Shown here in pieces: positions 45,271-55,583 of a DNA stretch of 64,000 bases. The stretch's first letter is position 1; each line of letters starts with the position of its first letter. The DNA comes from Tyzzerella sp. (GTDB lineage: Bacteria; Bacillota; Clostridia; Lachnospirales; Lachnospiraceae), in the NCBI GenBank assembly GCA_017465565.1, contig JAFTWA010000014.1, positions 1-64,000 on the forward strand, read 5' to 3'. Both the position numbers and the translations under genes were made by a program. Below the pieces are notes generated by a model. That model was not told the origin of the DNA and did no database searches. It saw nothing but the letters and a program-made list of their open reading frames with translations.

Positions 45271-46422
45271 TTATTTATTTTCGTAGATAATTTTCCCATC
45301 AATAATTGTATATAACGTTTTCGTAAACACCTCCATTGGATTTCCCGAAAAAATCGCAATATCTGCATCCTTTCCCTTTTTCAAACTCCCCACTCTGTCA
45401 TCCACTCTGCAGATACGCGCCGCATTGATTGTTATTGCTTTTAGTCCATCTTCTACTGGCAATCCATATTTCACAGCAAGTCCCGCGCAAAGTGGTAAAT
45501 ATTGAATCAGCACCACCGGATGATCCGTAGTGATTGAAAACAAAACATCTGCCTCATTCAATATCTGATTGGTCTTGAAATTCATATTCTGTACTTCCAA
45601 TTTTGATCTAGAGGTCAAATCCGGTCCCACAATTACTGGAAATCCAGAGGCTTTAATTTCATCCACAATCAAGTGGCTCTCTGTTCCATGGTCAATTGTA
45701 ATATCTACTTCAAATTCCTTTGCAACCCGTATGGCAGTCAAGATATCATCCGCTCTGTGGGCATGAGCCTTTAACGGAATCTCGCGTCTTAAAACTGGAA
45801 GCCACGGCTCTAATTCAAAATCTTCTTTATCCAGATTTCCACTTTCTTTATCCTTTTTATACTGCACAGCCTGATGCAACGTTTTTCGCAGCAGTGCTGC
45901 AATTCCCATTCTCGTAGCAGGAAACTGGTCCTTATCCCCGTAGTTTGTTTTGGGATTCTCACCAAATGCCACCTTCATTGCTGCCGGATTCTTTATAACC
46001 ATATCATCCACGCATCTCCCCTGTGTTTTCATAAACAAAAACTGTCCTCCAACCACATTCGAACTGCCCGGACCTGCCATAACCGAGGTAATTCCCGCTG
46101 CAATGGCATCATGAAAGGCAGGGTCCATGGGATTGACTCCATCAATTGCGCGAAGTGATGCTGTAACAGGAGACGTTCCTTCATTTCCGTCATCCGCGAT
46201 AGCTCCCCACTTTTCCTCTGTAATTCCAATATGCCCATGGGACTCTATAAGACCAGGCAAAACCCAGGCTCCCTGAACATCCAGAATTTCCTCACTGTTG
46301 TCTTCCAATTGAAAAGAGGACATATCCCCTATGTCCTCAATGATTTTATCCTTTGTGCGTACATAACCACATTCTATGGTTTGTCCTTCCATTGTAAATA
46401 TTTTTCCATTTATGATTAACAT
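45271..46422 (-). CDS. Imidazolonepropionase-like amidohydrolase
   Basis: 383 aa metal-dependent amidohydrolase. N-terminal beta segment, LPGLIESHGHIG (first metal His pair, with Glu where Asp is common), KAHAHRADD and DHGTESH (later His ligands), TTDHPV (catalytic Asp), and the C-terminal GSLKKGKDADIAIFSGNP. Substrate unknown; related proteins act on cyclic amides or peptides. It stands alone, converging on the small transcript. Confidence 0.88.
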   Translation of the reverse strand: MLIINGKIFTMEGQTIECGYVRTKDKIIEDIGDMSSFQLEDNSEEILDVQGAWVLPGLIESHGHIGITEEKWGAIADDGNEGTSPVTASLRAIDGVNPMDPAFHDAIAAGITSVMAGPGSSNVVGGQFLFMKTQGRCVDDMVIKNPAAMKVAFGENPKTNYGDKDQFPATRMGIAALLRKTLHQAVQYKKDKESGNLDKEDFELEPWLPVLRREIPLKAHAHRADDILTAIRVAKEFEVDITIDHGTESHLIVDEIKASGFPVIVGPDLTSRSKLEVQNMNFKTNQILNEADVLFSITTDHPVVLIQYLPLCAGLAVKYGLPVEDGLKAITINAARICRVDDRVGSLKKGKDADIAIFSGNPMEVFTKTLYTIIDGKIIYENK

Positions 46423-46496
46423 ACTTTAACGCTCCATTTCCAAGGTTATCTATTACCATTCCCTAAACGGAGCCTTTTTATTCTCTGTTCATCCGC

Positions 46497-46808
46497 TTAT
46501 AATCCAAGCATTCCCACCAAAAATGCCGTTCCTGCTGCTCCCAGCGCTACGACCAAAAGCCCTTTGTTAAAATACGCGAGCGCAACTGCCACAATACATC
46601 CTGCGATCGAGGATGCACTTGACTGAGTACTGGAAAAAATAGCAGGAAATGTCATAGCCGCCAATACCGTATATGGTATGTAATACAAAAATGATTTAAT
46701 TCTTTCGTTTTCTATTTTCTTGCGAAAAATCACCATAGGCGTCACACGAATGGCATAAGTCACAACCGCCATAATCATGATTCCGATTAAAAGATATGGT
46801 ATATTCAT
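46497..46808 (-). CDS. azlD: AzlD-family branched-chain amino acid exporter subunit
   Basis: 103 aa with three to four hydrophobic helices; AIRVTPMVIFRKKIENERIKSFLYYIPYTVL is characteristic. Small partner of AzlC; its start codon overlaps the AzlC stop by 1 bp. Confidence 0.9.
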   Translation of the reverse strand: MNIPYLLIGIMIMAVVTYAIRVTPMVIFRKKIENERIKSFLYYIPYTVLAAMTFPAIFSSTQSSASSIAGCIVAVALAYFNKGLLVVALGAAGTAFLVGMLGL

Positions 46809-47515
46809 TAGTCATCCTCCTCTTCTTTCACAGGGAATAAGAACGCCGCAATCGCGCTTACAACCACTGTAATAATAATAACAGACCAGCCACCTGATAC
46901 ATTGTTTAGCACAGGAAGATAGGTAAATGCGCAGCTTGCAAGGATTGCTAAGAGTACTGCAAACATTACATTTTTATGTTCTCTTGCAGGAGGCACAATA
47001 ATTGCTATAAACATGCCATATAAAGCAATTCCCATAGCATCGCTAAGCGCCTCTGGAAGCAGCGACGTAGCTACGCCGCCTAACAAGGTTCCCCCTGTCC
47101 AGCCAAGCACCGGTGTTAAAATCAGCCCTGTCATATAGGAAAAACTTAACTCTTTCCTTCGCTGCATGGAAACGGCAAACACCTCATCTGTTATCCCAAA
47201 TGACGCAGCGAGTCTTCGTCCTGTCGTAAACTCCTTATCGACTTTCTGCGATACAGAAAGTGACATTAAAAAATATCTGATATTAATAATGAGCATACTG
47301 ATTGTCAGCTCTAAATAGGTTCCGTGAGTTGCCAGTAACGTGGCTCCTGCAAACTGCCCTGCACTCGTCAAATTTGTCAAAGACATTAGCACTGCTGTCC
47401 AGACAGGAATCCCCATCTTTGCGGCAGAAAGACCAAAGGCCATGGATACGGATATATAACCCAGGCAAATCGGGAGTCCATCCCTGATTCCTTCTTTAAA
47501 TTCTTTTGTATTCAT
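46808..47515 (-). CDS. azlC: AzlC-family branched-chain amino acid exporter subunit
   Basis: 235 aa from the ATG of MNTKEFKEGIRDGLPICLGY. Upstream in-frame ATGs exist, but the family begins here. Typical SMAFGLSAAKMG, SAGQFAGATLLA and FGITDEVFAVSM. Together with AzlD it exports branched-chain amino acids or analogues. Confidence 0.92.
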   Translation of the reverse strand: MNTKEFKEGIRDGLPICLGYISVSMAFGLSAAKMGIPVWTAVLMSLTNLTSAGQFAGATLLATHGTYLELTISMLIINIRYFLMSLSVSQKVDKEFTTGRRLAASFGITDEVFAVSMQRRKELSFSYMTGLILTPVLGWTGGTLLGGVATSLLPEALSDAMGIALYGMFIAIIVPPAREHKNVMFAVLLAILASCAFTYLPVLNNVSGGWSVIIITVVVSAIAAFLFPVKEEEDD

Positions 47516-47597
47516 ATTAATTCTTCCTAACTTTTCCATAATAAAATAACACACTATTATCAAACCACTATTTCGAGGGTTTTTCAAGTATAAATAT

Positions 47598-47626
47598 TTT
47601 ACAAATGTTTCCTTATAGGATATACT
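47598..47626 (+). promoter_or_regulatory. Promoter of the chromate-type transporter pair
   Basis: TTTACA, 17 bp, TATACT, 36 bp upstream of the first gene, divergent from azlC. Confidence 0.65.
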
Positions 47627-47662
47627 TACTTTAGCATTTTGTAATAAGGAGATTAATGAAAC

Positions 47663-48202
47663 ATGAATATTTATTTAGATATGTTCCTGACCTTTGCCCG
47701 GATAGGCGGACTCACCTTCGGCGGCGGATATGCCATGCTCCCTATTCTGCAGCATGAGGTTGTGGAAAATAAAAAATGGGCTACTGAAGAGGAATTGATA
47801 GACTACTTTGCTATCGGACAGTGTACGCCTGGTATTATCGCGGTTAACACAGCTACTTTCATCGGCCAGAAGTACAAAGGAATCCTCGGCGGTATCGTTG
47901 CAACCCTAGGGGTTGTCTTCCCATCCCTGATTATTATTTCCCTGCTCGCAGGTATGATTGAGGCATTTTCACACATTGCCTGGGTTCAACACGCATTTGG
48001 AGGCATCCGCGTATGCGTATGTGTTCTCATTTTTAATGCAGTAACAAAATTGTTAAAAAAGGCCATCATCGACAAATTTACATTCGTGATTTTCCTGGCT
48101 GTTACTCTTGGAAGCTGCTTTTCAAATCTGAGTCCAGTTATCTTTGTCATTTTTGCAGCTGTGGCAGGCATTATGATCAAAACTCTGGGAGGTAAGAAAT
48201 AA
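47663..48202 (+). CDS. chrA: Chromate transporter-family protein, first half
   Basis: 179 aa CHR-domain membrane protein: RIGGLTFGGGYAMLPILQHEVVE and FAIGQCTPGIIAVNTATFIG are the family signatures. One of two short CHR proteins that together equal one full-length ChrA. Known members export chromate; in anaerobes without chromate stress the natural anion is uncertain. Confidence 0.92.
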   Translation: MNIYLDMFLTFARIGGLTFGGGYAMLPILQHEVVENKKWATEEELIDYFAIGQCTPGIIAVNTATFIGQKYKGILGGIVATLGVVFPSLIIISLLAGMIEAFSHIAWVQHAFGGIRVCVCVLIFNAVTKLLKKAIIDKFTFVIFLAVTLGSCFSNLSPVIFVIFAAVAGIMIKTLGGKK

Positions 48203-48804
48203 TGATGTTATATTTGCAATTATTTTACGAATTTTTCAAAACAGGCCTTTTTACCATCGGCGGAGGTATGGCTACCGTACCTTTCTTATATAAAATGTCC
48301 GATGCCACAGGCTGGTTTACTTATAACGATTTGGCCAACATGATTGCTGTAGGCGAATCTACACCTGGTCCAATTGGGGTAAATATGGCAACCTACGTCG
48401 GATTTGTCACTGGAATAGAGCAAGGCGGTCTTCCATTTGCAATCCTTGGTGCTGTGGTTGCAACACTTGGGCTTATCACTCCATCGATTATCGTCATTCT
48501 GATAATTGCTGCTTTCTTAAAAAGCTTCAAGGATAATCAATATGTAGGTTTCGCATTTTATGGACTGCGCCCTGCATCCGCCGGACTTATCGCCGCTGCT
48601 GGAATCAGTGTAATTCAATCAGCGCTAATCTTTCCAGAGTATTTCAAAGATGGATTTAACCCAGACGGAATAAATTGGATTGGATGCGCACTGGCAATCG
48701 TATTGTGGCTCTTAACTAACAAAATAAATAAAACAAAGAAATTACATCCAGTTATATTTATTGCATTCTCTGCAATCATAGGTATTGTCTTTTCAATGGG
48801 ATAA
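48202..48804 (+). CDS. Chromate transporter-family protein, second half
   Basis: 200 aa CHR-domain protein: KTGLFTIGGGMATVPFLYKM and IAVGESTPGPIGVNMATYVG. Its ATG overlaps the stop of the first half (TAATG), and a second ATG follows at once. The two likely form a heterodimer. Confidence 0.92.
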   Translation: MMLYLQLFYEFFKTGLFTIGGGMATVPFLYKMSDATGWFTYNDLANMIAVGESTPGPIGVNMATYVGFVTGIEQGGLPFAILGAVVATLGLITPSIIVILIIAAFLKSFKDNQYVGFAFYGLRPASAGLIAAAGISVIQSALIFPEYFKDGFNPDGINWIGCALAIVLWLLTNKINKTKKLHPVIFIAFSAIIGIVFSMG

Positions 48805-48822
48805 AAGGATGTAATCACTCAA

Positions 48823-48855
48823 AAAGGGGATGATGCCAAACGGCTCATCCCCTTT
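48823..48855. terminator. Bidirectional terminator between chrA pair and pgi
   Basis: AAAGGGGATGA and its complement, extended by GCC/GGC around a 4-nt loop with one bulged T. A- and T-tracts on both sides suit both converging genes. Confidence 0.85.
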
Positions 48856-48869
48856 AAAAACCTGTCTTA

Positions 48870-50450
48870 TTAAATATTCAATAAATCACTGTATACCTTA
48901 AGTGCTCCATCTGTATTGTGGGCAAGTACCTTTTGGGCTAATACCTTACCAAGTTGTACACCTTCCTGGTCAAAGCTATTTACATTCCATACAAATCCCT
49001 GGAACATTACTTTATTTTCAAAGTGTGATAAAAGTGCTCCCAGTGATCTTGGAGTTAATTTTTCCCCAATAATAATACTTGATGGACGTCCACCTTCAAA
49101 TTTCTTATTGAGGTTTTCATCGTCTTTACCACAAGCGAAAGCTACGATTTGAGCAGCTACGTTTGCACAAAGCTTTTGCTGGCTTGTGCTGCCTTGGATT
49201 ACAACATCTGTTTCCATCTGGTTGTTTTTGAATCCAATGAACTGTAATGGAACAATATCAGTTCCCTGGTGAAGCAATTGATAGAATGAATGCTGTCCGT
49301 TTGTTCCTGGTTCACCAAAGATTACAGGACCTGTTGGATAGCTTACAGGTTCACCAAAGCGGTTCACTGACTTACCATTTGATTCCATATCAAGCTGCTG
49401 TAAGTGCGCTGGGAAACGGCTGAGCGCTTGTGAATATGGAAGAACTGCTGTATCCAAATATCCAAGTACGTTGCGTTCGTAAACACCAATTAATGCATCC
49501 AGCATTGCTGAGTTTTCGAAGATATTTTCATTCTTAGCAAGCTTATCTTGTTCTGCTGCACCATTTAAGATTTCTGCAAAGACTTCTGGTCCAAATGCGA
49601 GTGATAATACTACGCCGCCAACTGCTGATGACGAAGAATAGCGTCCGCCAATGAAGTCATCCATGAAGAATGCTGCAAGGTAACCTTCGTTCTTTGCCAA
49701 TGGAGATGTTTCACTTGTAACTGCAATCATGTGCTTAGAAGCATCTAACCCTGCTTTTTCCAACGCATCTTTCACGAAAGATTCGTTTGTCAATGTCTCA
49801 AGTGTTGTACCTGATTTTGAAACGAGCACGAAAAGTGAATGTGCTACGTCAATATTATTTAAAACTGCTGCTGCATCATCAGGGTCAACGTTGCTGATGA
49901 ATTGTGCGTTCATTTTTAATGTGTTATTTTTCTTTGCCCAGTTTTCAAGTGCTATGTATAATGCGCGAGGACCAAGGTCACTTCCACCGATACCGATTTG
50001 AACAACTGTAGTGAACTTTTCACCAGCTTCATTTACGATTTCGCCAGCATATACTTTTTCGCAAAGCTCTGCAACTTTCTTTTGCTGTGTTGTATAGAAT
50101 TCGCGCTTATTAACGCCGTCAGCGATAACGTCTTCTCCTAATTGTCCACGTGTCAAATGGTGAAGTACACGGCGCTTCTCTCCTGTATTAATAACATCAC
50201 CATTGTAAAGTGCTTCAAATTTTCCTGTAAGCTGAGCTTCTTCTGCCATTTTAGCAAGAACCGCCAAGATGTTGTCATCTACCGCTTTTGCTCCGTAATT
50301 GAAAGCAAGTCCTTCTGCCATTGGTACACTGTATTTTTTTACACGTTCTGCACCATTTTCTCCTGTCATTGCTTTCACAAGGTCTACTTTCTCTACGTTT
50401 AAAAGTTCCTTATAAGAAGCAAGTGTATCTAAGTTATTCCAAGTAACCAT
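48870..50450 (-). CDS. pgi: Glucose-6-phosphate isomerase
   Basis: 526 aa. Interconverts glucose 6-phosphate and fructose 6-phosphate. IGIGGSDLGPRALYIAL and VSKSGTTLETLTNE are the sugar-phosphate site, GRYSSSSAVGG and GTNGQHSFYQLLHQG hold the catalytic region (Glu and His), and FDQEGVQLGK is the C-terminal Lys motif. Own promoter, own terminator. Confidence 0.97.
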   Translation of the reverse strand: MVTWNNLDTLASYKELLNVEKVDLVKAMTGENGAERVKKYSVPMAEGLAFNYGAKAVDDNILAVLAKMAEEAQLTGKFEALYNGDVINTGEKRRVLHHLTRGQLGEDVIADGVNKREFYTTQQKKVAELCEKVYAGEIVNEAGEKFTTVVQIGIGGSDLGPRALYIALENWAKKNNTLKMNAQFISNVDPDDAAAVLNNIDVAHSLFVLVSKSGTTLETLTNESFVKDALEKAGLDASKHMIAVTSETSPLAKNEGYLAAFFMDDFIGGRYSSSSAVGGVVLSLAFGPEVFAEILNGAAEQDKLAKNENIFENSAMLDALIGVYERNVLGYLDTAVLPYSQALSRFPAHLQQLDMESNGKSVNRFGEPVSYPTGPVIFGEPGTNGQHSFYQLLHQGTDIVPLQFIGFKNNQMETDVVIQGSTSQQKLCANVAAQIVAFACGKDDENLNKKFEGGRPSSIIIGEKLTPRSLGALLSHFENKVMFQGFVWNVNSFDQEGVQLGKVLAQKVLAHNTDGALKVYSDLLNI

Positions 50451-50502
50451 ATCAGATTCCTCCTCAATACAAATATTTTTCCAAAATAATCTTAATATGA
50501 AA

Positions 50503-50531
50503 ATTATACTATTAATTCATGGTAAATTCAA
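50503..50531 (-). promoter_or_regulatory. pgi promoter
   Basis: TTGAAT, 17 bp, TATAAT, starting directly after the lysS terminator. Confidence 0.75.
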
Positions 50532-50534
50532 GCA

Positions 50535-50574
50535 AATATAAAAAGAGACCTTACCAAATGTCGGTAAAGTCTCT
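50535..50574 (-). terminator. Terminator after lysS
   Basis: 12-bp stem AGAGACTTTACC with one G-U pair, 7-nt loop, then TTTTTATATTTG on the minus strand. Confidence 0.88.
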
Positions 50575-50584
50575 ATAAAACTCT

Positions 50585-52081
50585 CTATTTATCCAATGTC
50601 TTCATCGTCGGGAACAATAATACATCGCGGATTGCAGCCGAGTCTGTGAGTAACATACACATTCTGTCAATACCGAATCCGATACCGCCTGTTGGTGGCA
50701 TACCGATTTCCAATGCATTTAAGAAGTCTTCATCTGTTGTGTTCGCTTCTTCGTCTCCCTGTGCAAGCAATTCTTCCTGAGCTTTGAATCTTTCTCTCTG
50801 GTCGATTGGATCATTAAGCTCTGAGTAAGCATTTGCCATTTCCCATCCATTCATAAAGAACTCGAAACGTTCTGTATATTCTGGATTTTCTGGTTTCTTC
50901 TTTGTAAGTGGAGAAATCTCGATTGGATGATCCATTACAAATGTTGGCTGAATTAAGTGTTCTTCTGCAAACTCTTCGAAGAATAATGCTAAGATGTCAC
51001 CTTTTTTGTGACGCTCTTCAAATTCTACATGGTGTTCCTTTGCAATTGCTCTTGCTTCTTCTAATGTATGGATTTCATTGAAATCAACGCCAGCATATTT
51101 CTTAACTGCGTCTACCATTGTGATTCTTTCAAATGGTTTTCCAAGATCCATTTCCACACCGTTGTAAACGATTGTAGTTGTTCCAAGTACTTCCTGTGCT
51201 ACGTGACGGTAAAGATTTTCTGTTAAGTCCATCATTCCGTTGTAGTCTGTATAAGCCTGGTATAATTCCATCAATGTAAATTCTGGGTTATGTCTTGTAT
51301 CTAACCCTTCGTTACGGAATACTCGTCCAATTTCGTAAACGCGTTCCATACCACCAACGATTAATCTCTTTAAGTATAATTCAAGAGAGATACGAAGCTT
51401 GAAGTCTTCGTCTAATGCGTTGAAGTGTGTTTCAAATGGTCTGGCTGCCGCACCACCTGCGTTTGCAACAAGCATTGGTGTTTCTACTTCCAAGAAACCT
51501 TGTCCATCTAAGTATCTTCTGATTGAGCTTAAGATTCTAGAACGCTTAATGAATGTATCCTTTACATCTGGATTCATGATTAAGTCTACGTATCTTTGAC
51601 GATAACGTAAATCTGTATTTGTTAAACCATGGTATTTTTCTGGTAAAATCTGAAGGCTCTTAGATAATAATGTTACTTCTTCTGCATGGATTGAGATTTC
51701 ACCCATTTTTGTGCGGAATACGACGCCTACGATACCTACGATATCACCGATATCCATTTTCTTAAATGCTTTGTATTCTTCCTCTCCAACGCAGTCTCTT
51801 GCAACGTATGACTGAATAGTTCCTTCTAAGTCCTGAACATGACAGAAAGAAGCTTTACCCATAACACGTTTTGACATCATACGTCCTGCGATTGATACCT
51901 TTTTGCCTTCAAGCTCCTCAAAGTTATCTTTGATAGACTGGCTGTGTGAATCTTGGTCATATTTTGTAATTACGAATGGGTCGTTGTTATTCGCTTGTAA
52001 ATCAGCAAGCTTTTCACGACGAACTTTTCTTAATTGGTTAAGGTCTTGTTCTTGAACTTGTACATTTTGTTGTTCTGCCAT
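50585..52081 (-). CDS. lysS: Lysyl-tRNA synthetase, class II
   Basis: 498 aa. N-terminal OB-fold anticodon domain ([21 protein letters not shown], about 55-75), then the class II core: motif 2 around [19 protein letters not shown] and motif 3 around [15 protein letters not shown]. Charges tRNA-Lys. Follows greA by 26 bp; the greA-lysS pair is common in Firmicutes. Confidence 0.97.
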   Translation of the reverse strand: MAEQQNVQVQEQDLNQLRKVRREKLADLQANNNDPFVITKYDQDSHSQSIKDNFEELEGKKVSIAGRMMSKRVMGKASFCHVQDLEGTIQSYVARDCVGEEEYKAFKKMDIGDIVGIVGVVFRTKMGEISIHAEEVTLLSKSLQILPEKYHGLTNTDLRYRQRYVDLIMNPDVKDTFIKRSRILSSIRRYLDGQGFLEVETPMLVANAGGAAARPFETHFNALDEDFKLRISLELYLKRLIVGGMERVYEIGRVFRNEGLDTRHNPEFTLMELYQAYTDYNGMMDLTENLYRHVAQEVLGTTTIVYNGVEMDLGKPFERITMVDAVKKYAGVDFNEIHTLEEARAIAKEHHVEFEERHKKGDILALFFEEFAEEHLIQPTFVMDHPIEISPLTKKKPENPEYTERFEFFMNGWEMANAYSELNDPIDQRERFKAQEELLAQGDEEANTTDEDFLNALEIGMPPTGGIGFGIDRMCMLLTDSAAIRDVLLFPTMKTLDK

Positions 52082-52107
52082 GGCTTTTCCTCCTAATCTA
52101 ATGTTAA

Positions 52108-52590
52108 TTAAATGCTTCTCTCAATTTTAAGCACTTTGTATTCTGCTACTCCAAATTGAGTTTCAACTGTTACCTCATCTCCAACTGCTTTTCCAAGTAA
52201 CGCTGTTCCAAGTGGAGATTCGTTTGAAATTTTTCCAGCTAAGCTGTTAGCTTCTGTAGAACCAACGATTCTGTATTCTACTTCTTCTTCAAATTCGTTG
52301 TCATATAAAACAACGGTGCAACCAACGCTAATCTTATCAAGATCTACTTCGTCTTCATCAACTACTTCCACATTCTTTAAGAGCTTCTCAATCTCTTCGA
52401 TACGTGTCTCGATATCACGTTGTTCATCTTTTGCTGCATCATATTCTGCATTTTCAGATAAGTCGCCTTGTTCTCTCGCTTCTCTGATTTTCACAGCAAC
52501 CTCTTTACGTCTTACAACCTTTAAGTCTTCAAGCTCGTTTTCTAAAGCTTTAAGCCCTGTGTAAGTAAGAATTGTTTTCTTTTCTGCCAT
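52108..52590 (-). CDS. greA: Transcription elongation factor GreA
   Basis: 160 aa: an N-terminal coiled coil that enters the polymerase secondary channel, with its acidic tip at [18 protein letters not shown] (about 41-58), and a C-terminal FKBP-like domain ([16 protein letters not shown]). Rescues backtracked RNA polymerase. Starts a greA-lysS transcript from a consensus promoter. Confidence 0.97.
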   Translation of the reverse strand: MAEKKTILTYTGLKALENELEDLKVVRRKEVAVKIREAREQGDLSENAEYDAAKDEQRDIETRIEEIEKLLKNVEVVDEDEVDLDKISVGCTVVLYDNEFEEEVEYRIVGSTEANSLAGKISNESPLGTALLGKAVGDEVTVETQFGVAEYKVLKIERSI

Positions 52591-52675
52591 GTTTTTTAAT
52601 TCCTTTCTTACTTGTTTTGTGTATTCATTCTGACTTAATATTCTCGATAATCATTTCTATTCTCACAATTTCAAC

Positions 52676-52704
52676 ATTATACATGAATGCATGTTTAATG
52701 TCAA
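52676..52704 (-). promoter_or_regulatory. Consensus promoter of greA-lysS
   Basis: TTGACA, 17 bp, TATAAT, 86 bp upstream of greA. The spacer holds ATGCAT. Confidence 0.85.
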
Positions 52705-52751
52705 GATTTTTTGCACAGTGAATTCGGGCTTAATAACTGAACTGTATCACC

Positions 52752-53714
52752 TCAAAAACGCTCTTCAAGCAGCTTTTCCAACTCTGCATAAGATTCCACT
52801 GCATTGATTTCATTGCGGAGCTTTGCAGAATTTGGCAGTCCCGTTGTATACCATGCCACATGCTTACGCATCTCGCGAATTCCCAGATAGTCTCCTTTAT
52901 ATTTCATCTGAAGGCTTGCGTGGCGCAGTATCATCTGCTTAATTTCTTCTTTGTCTGGTCTGGCTGGCATCACGCCTGTCTTCTCATATTCCAGCAGTTC
53001 TGAAAAAATCCATGGATTCCCCTGTGCGCCTCTTCCTATCATCACACCGTCACATCCAGTTTCCTTCTGAATCGCAATTGCGCTTTCCCCGGAAACCACA
53101 TCGCCATTTCCGATAACTGGTATGGAAACAGCTTCTTTTACCTGGCGAATAATATCCCAGTCTGCTTTGCCAGAATAATACTGTTCTCTGGTTCTTCCAT
53201 GCACTGCGACTGCTGCCGCTCCTGCATCCTCTATAATCTTTGCAATTTCCACCGCATTAATACTTCCATCATCAAATCCTTTTCGAATTTTTACGGTAAC
53301 TGGTTTTTGAATTGCTTTTACAGTCTTACCTACAATCTCATGCACCAGTCTCGGATTTTTCATAAGGGCAGAGCCCTCCCCATTCCGAACAATCTTTGGA
53401 ACCGGACAACCCATGTTAATATCCAGAATCGCAAACGGAAGTTCCTCGATGCGCTTTGCAATCTCACTGATAATATCTGGCTCAGAGCCAAACAGCTGTA
53501 ATGATACCGGTCTCTCTTCTGGATGAATCTCCAGCAGCGCCTTTGTATTTTTATTATTGTATTGAATCGCCTTTGCACTTACCATCTCCATACACAAAAG
53601 CCCTGCGCCCTGCTCTCTGCAGAGCAAGCGAAATGGCAGGTCTGTTACGCCTGCCATAGGTGCTAAAATATATGGATTTTCAAGTTCTACATTTCCAATC
53701 TTTAACTTCTTCAT
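52752..53714 (-). CDS. dusB: tRNA-dihydrouridine synthase DusB
   Basis: 320 aa flavoprotein that reduces specific uridines of tRNA. FMN barrel start APMAGVTDLPFR, catalytic Cys in DINMGCPVPKIV near 102, RKGFDDGSINAVE, AVHGRTREQYYSG, and GNGDVVSGE with MIGRGAQGNPW for phosphate binding. Starts 1 bp after coaX; last gene of the operon. Confidence 0.95.
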   Translation of the reverse strand: MKKLKIGNVELENPYILAPMAGVTDLPFRLLCREQGAGLLCMEMVSAKAIQYNNKNTKALLEIHPEERPVSLQLFGSEPDIISEIAKRIEELPFAILDINMGCPVPKIVRNGEGSALMKNPRLVHEIVGKTVKAIQKPVTVKIRKGFDDGSINAVEIAKIIEDAGAAAVAVHGRTREQYYSGKADWDIIRQVKEAVSIPVIGNGDVVSGESAIAIQKETGCDGVMIGRGAQGNPWIFSELLEYEKTGVMPARPDKEEIKQMILRHASLQMKYKGDYLGIREMRKHVAWYTTGLPNSAKLRNEINAVESYAELEKLLEERF

Positions 53715-53715
53715 C

Positions 53716-54489
53716 CTATTTTTCTACCTTTTTATGCTTTTCGTAAATCATACGAAGTCCATCCAATGTTAACATTGGGTCGTAAATATCAATCACATCT
53801 GTCTCATTTACAATGATGTTTCCAAGTCCGCCTGTGGCAACGACTTTCGCATCTTCATAGCCAGACTCCTTCATCTTCTTTACAATATACTCAGTCTGAC
53901 CGATATAGCCATACACAAGGCCTCCCTGCATACTTGATACCGTTTCTTTCCCGATAATTCCATTCGGCTTACGAATCTCAATCTCAGGAAGCATAGCGGC
54001 TCCGCCCCAGAGTGCTCTGGCGGAAGTACGGATACCTGTTGATATCAAACCACCCTGGAAAGTCCCGTCCGCACTAACCACATCATATGTAGTAGCGGTT
54101 CCAAAATCGATTACAATCACTGGACCCCCATATTTTTCATATGCTGCAACCGCATCCACAATTCGGTCTGGACCGATTTCCTTTGGATGCTCTGTATTAA
54201 TCTTAAGGCCCATGTCCAAAGTAGATGGCACATATGGTTTCACACCAAAATACTTAATAATCGCACTTCCTAATGAGTGCATAATGTCTGGCACAACAGA
54301 TGAAACGATAACTGCATCCACCTTTTTTACATCAAAATCCCTATGCTGAAGCAAATCACAAAGCTGGATTCCATATTCATCAGAAGTACGCGGCTGCTTT
54401 GCCGTCATACGAAATGTCGCTTTACATTCTTCTCCATCAAACAACCCAAGTGTAATATGTGTATTTCCAACGTCAACTACTAATAACAT
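53716..54489 (-). CDS. coaX: Type III pantothenate kinase
   Basis: 257 aa. First step of coenzyme A synthesis. ASKHA-type fold: N-terminal [35 protein letters not shown] and [19 protein letters not shown] (catalytic Asp), then GGLISTGI. Directly abuts the small acidic protein gene upstream. Confidence 0.96.
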   Translation of the reverse strand: MLLVVDVGNTHITLGLFDGEECKATFRMTAKQPRTSDEYGIQLCDLLQHRDFDVKKVDAVIVSSVVPDIMHSLGSAIIKYFGVKPYVPSTLDMGLKINTEHPKEIGPDRIVDAVAAYEKYGGPVIVIDFGTATTYDVVSADGTFQGGLISTGIRTSARALWGGAAMLPEIEIRKPNGIIGKETVSSMQGGLVYGYIGQTEYIVKKMKESGYEDAKVVATGGLGNIIVNETDVIDIYDPMLTLDGLRMIYEKHKKVEK

Positions 54490-54819
54490 CTAAACTTCCT
54501 CCCCTAAAAAGAATACTTTGTAATAAAGCTGCAAAGCTTCCAGAAGTTCTTCTTTTGTTCTTTGAAGTTCTTTGATTTTCAGATGGCTTCCGATTTCATC
54601 AAAGAAAAAATCATTCTCTTCCTGTGTTACTTCAAAGCACAATTCTCCGTTTTCTTCAAAAACGAGCGTCAGAATGCCTCCCACGTCTTCCGTGTACATA
54701 ACACACATAATTTTCAGTTCGTCTTTGACATTGTCTGGGAGCGCTTCAAAATCCGGATTCAAATAAAATCTTCTCTCATATGAGTTCGCACCACATAATA
54801 CAATCTTTTCTTCGTACAT
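54490..54819 (-). CDS. Small acidic protein, function unknown
   Basis: 109 aa, rich in Glu and Asp and without membrane segments or signal. Central beta-like part (MYTEDVGGILTLVFEENGELCFEVTQ) and a C-terminal helix (KIKELQRTKEELLEALQLYYKVFF). I do not recognise it with confidence; a DUF6145-type protein is possible. AGGAGG lies 4 nt before the ATG. Tightly packed between birA and coaX, so expressed with CoA and biotin enzymes. Confidence 0.75.
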   Translation of the reverse strand: MYEEKIVLCGANSYERRFYLNPDFEALPDNVKDELKIMCVMYTEDVGGILTLVFEENGELCFEVTQEENDFFFDEIGSHLKIKELQRTKEELLEALQLYYKVFFLGEEV

Positions 54820-54827
54820 ACTTCCTC

Positions 54828-55583
54828 CTACACATATCCGTAAATTCCACGCACGGATACTTCTCCTGCAAACACAGCCTCCTGGCTGCCGTCCGCTTTT
54901 TGAACCAAGAGTTCACCCTCTTTATTAATCCCCAGTGCCCTGGCTGTATATTCATTTCCAGGCTCTAACACCTGAACCTCTCTATTACAGTTGACGAGCA
55001 TCCGATTATACGCATCCTGTAAAAATGCTAAATCCTTCTTCTCTAGGAACCTCTCGTAATCTTCGTCAAACACTTCTAAAATCTCTGCGATAAGCTGCTC
55101 GCGATTCACTTCTTTTCCGCCTTCCAGACATAATGAAGTCGCTTTATCCTGTAACTCCTCCGGAAACGCTCTCATATTCGCGTTGATACCAACACCTATG
55201 ACCACATGAGAAATCTCCTGTCCCTCAAGCTCCATCTCTGTCAGAATTCCACAGATTTTCTTTCCAGACAGGATCAAATCATTCGGCCATTTAATTTGAA
55301 CATCCCCATAGCCTCGTTTTCGCAAAGCTTTTGCGATGCTGTACGCCATAACGAGCGTAAGCATCGGTGCCCTGGACGGCTCCATCTCTGGTCTGAGTAA
55401 TAAAGACATATAAATATTCGTCCCAGCCGGCGATTCCCATGTCCGTCCACGACGGCCCTTTCCTGCTGTCTGCTTATCCGCCACGACAACAGTTCCGTGC
55501 TGCGCGCCTTCTTTGGCCAGTTCTTTCACTCTTGTATTTGTCGAGTCTAACTTTTCATAGTATAAAATAATTCTATTCTCCAA
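54828..55583 (-). CDS. birA: Biotin-[acetyl-CoA-carboxylase] ligase, monofunctional
   Basis: 251 aa. Attaches biotin to carrier proteins. [36 protein letters not shown] includes the biotinyl-AMP loop; [17 protein letters not shown] and GVGINAN follow. No N-terminal helix-turn-helix is present, so it is not a repressor. The start is taken as the TTG of [16 protein letters not shown] at 55583, six bases after GGTGG and overlapping the upstream stop by 11 bp. A longer frame runs into the carbamoyltransferase gene and is unlikely. Confidence 0.92.
   Translation of the reverse strand: MENRIILYYEKLDSTNTRVKELAKEGAQHGTVVVADKQTAGKGRRGRTWESPAGTNIYMSLLLRPEMEPSRAPMLTLVMAYSIAKALRKRGYGDVQIKWPNDLILSGKKICGILTEMELEGQEISHVVIGVGINANMRAFPEELQDKATSLCLEGGKEVNREQLIAEILEVFDEDYERFLEKKDLAFLQDAYNRMLVNCNREVQVLEPGNEYTARALGINKEGELLVQKADGSQEAVFAGEVSVRGIYGYV

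Noticed and set aside
46808-47587. Longer AzlC start at 47587
   Set aside because: The 24 extra residues run through the promoter-like gap and do not match the family N-terminus; the ATG at 47515 does.
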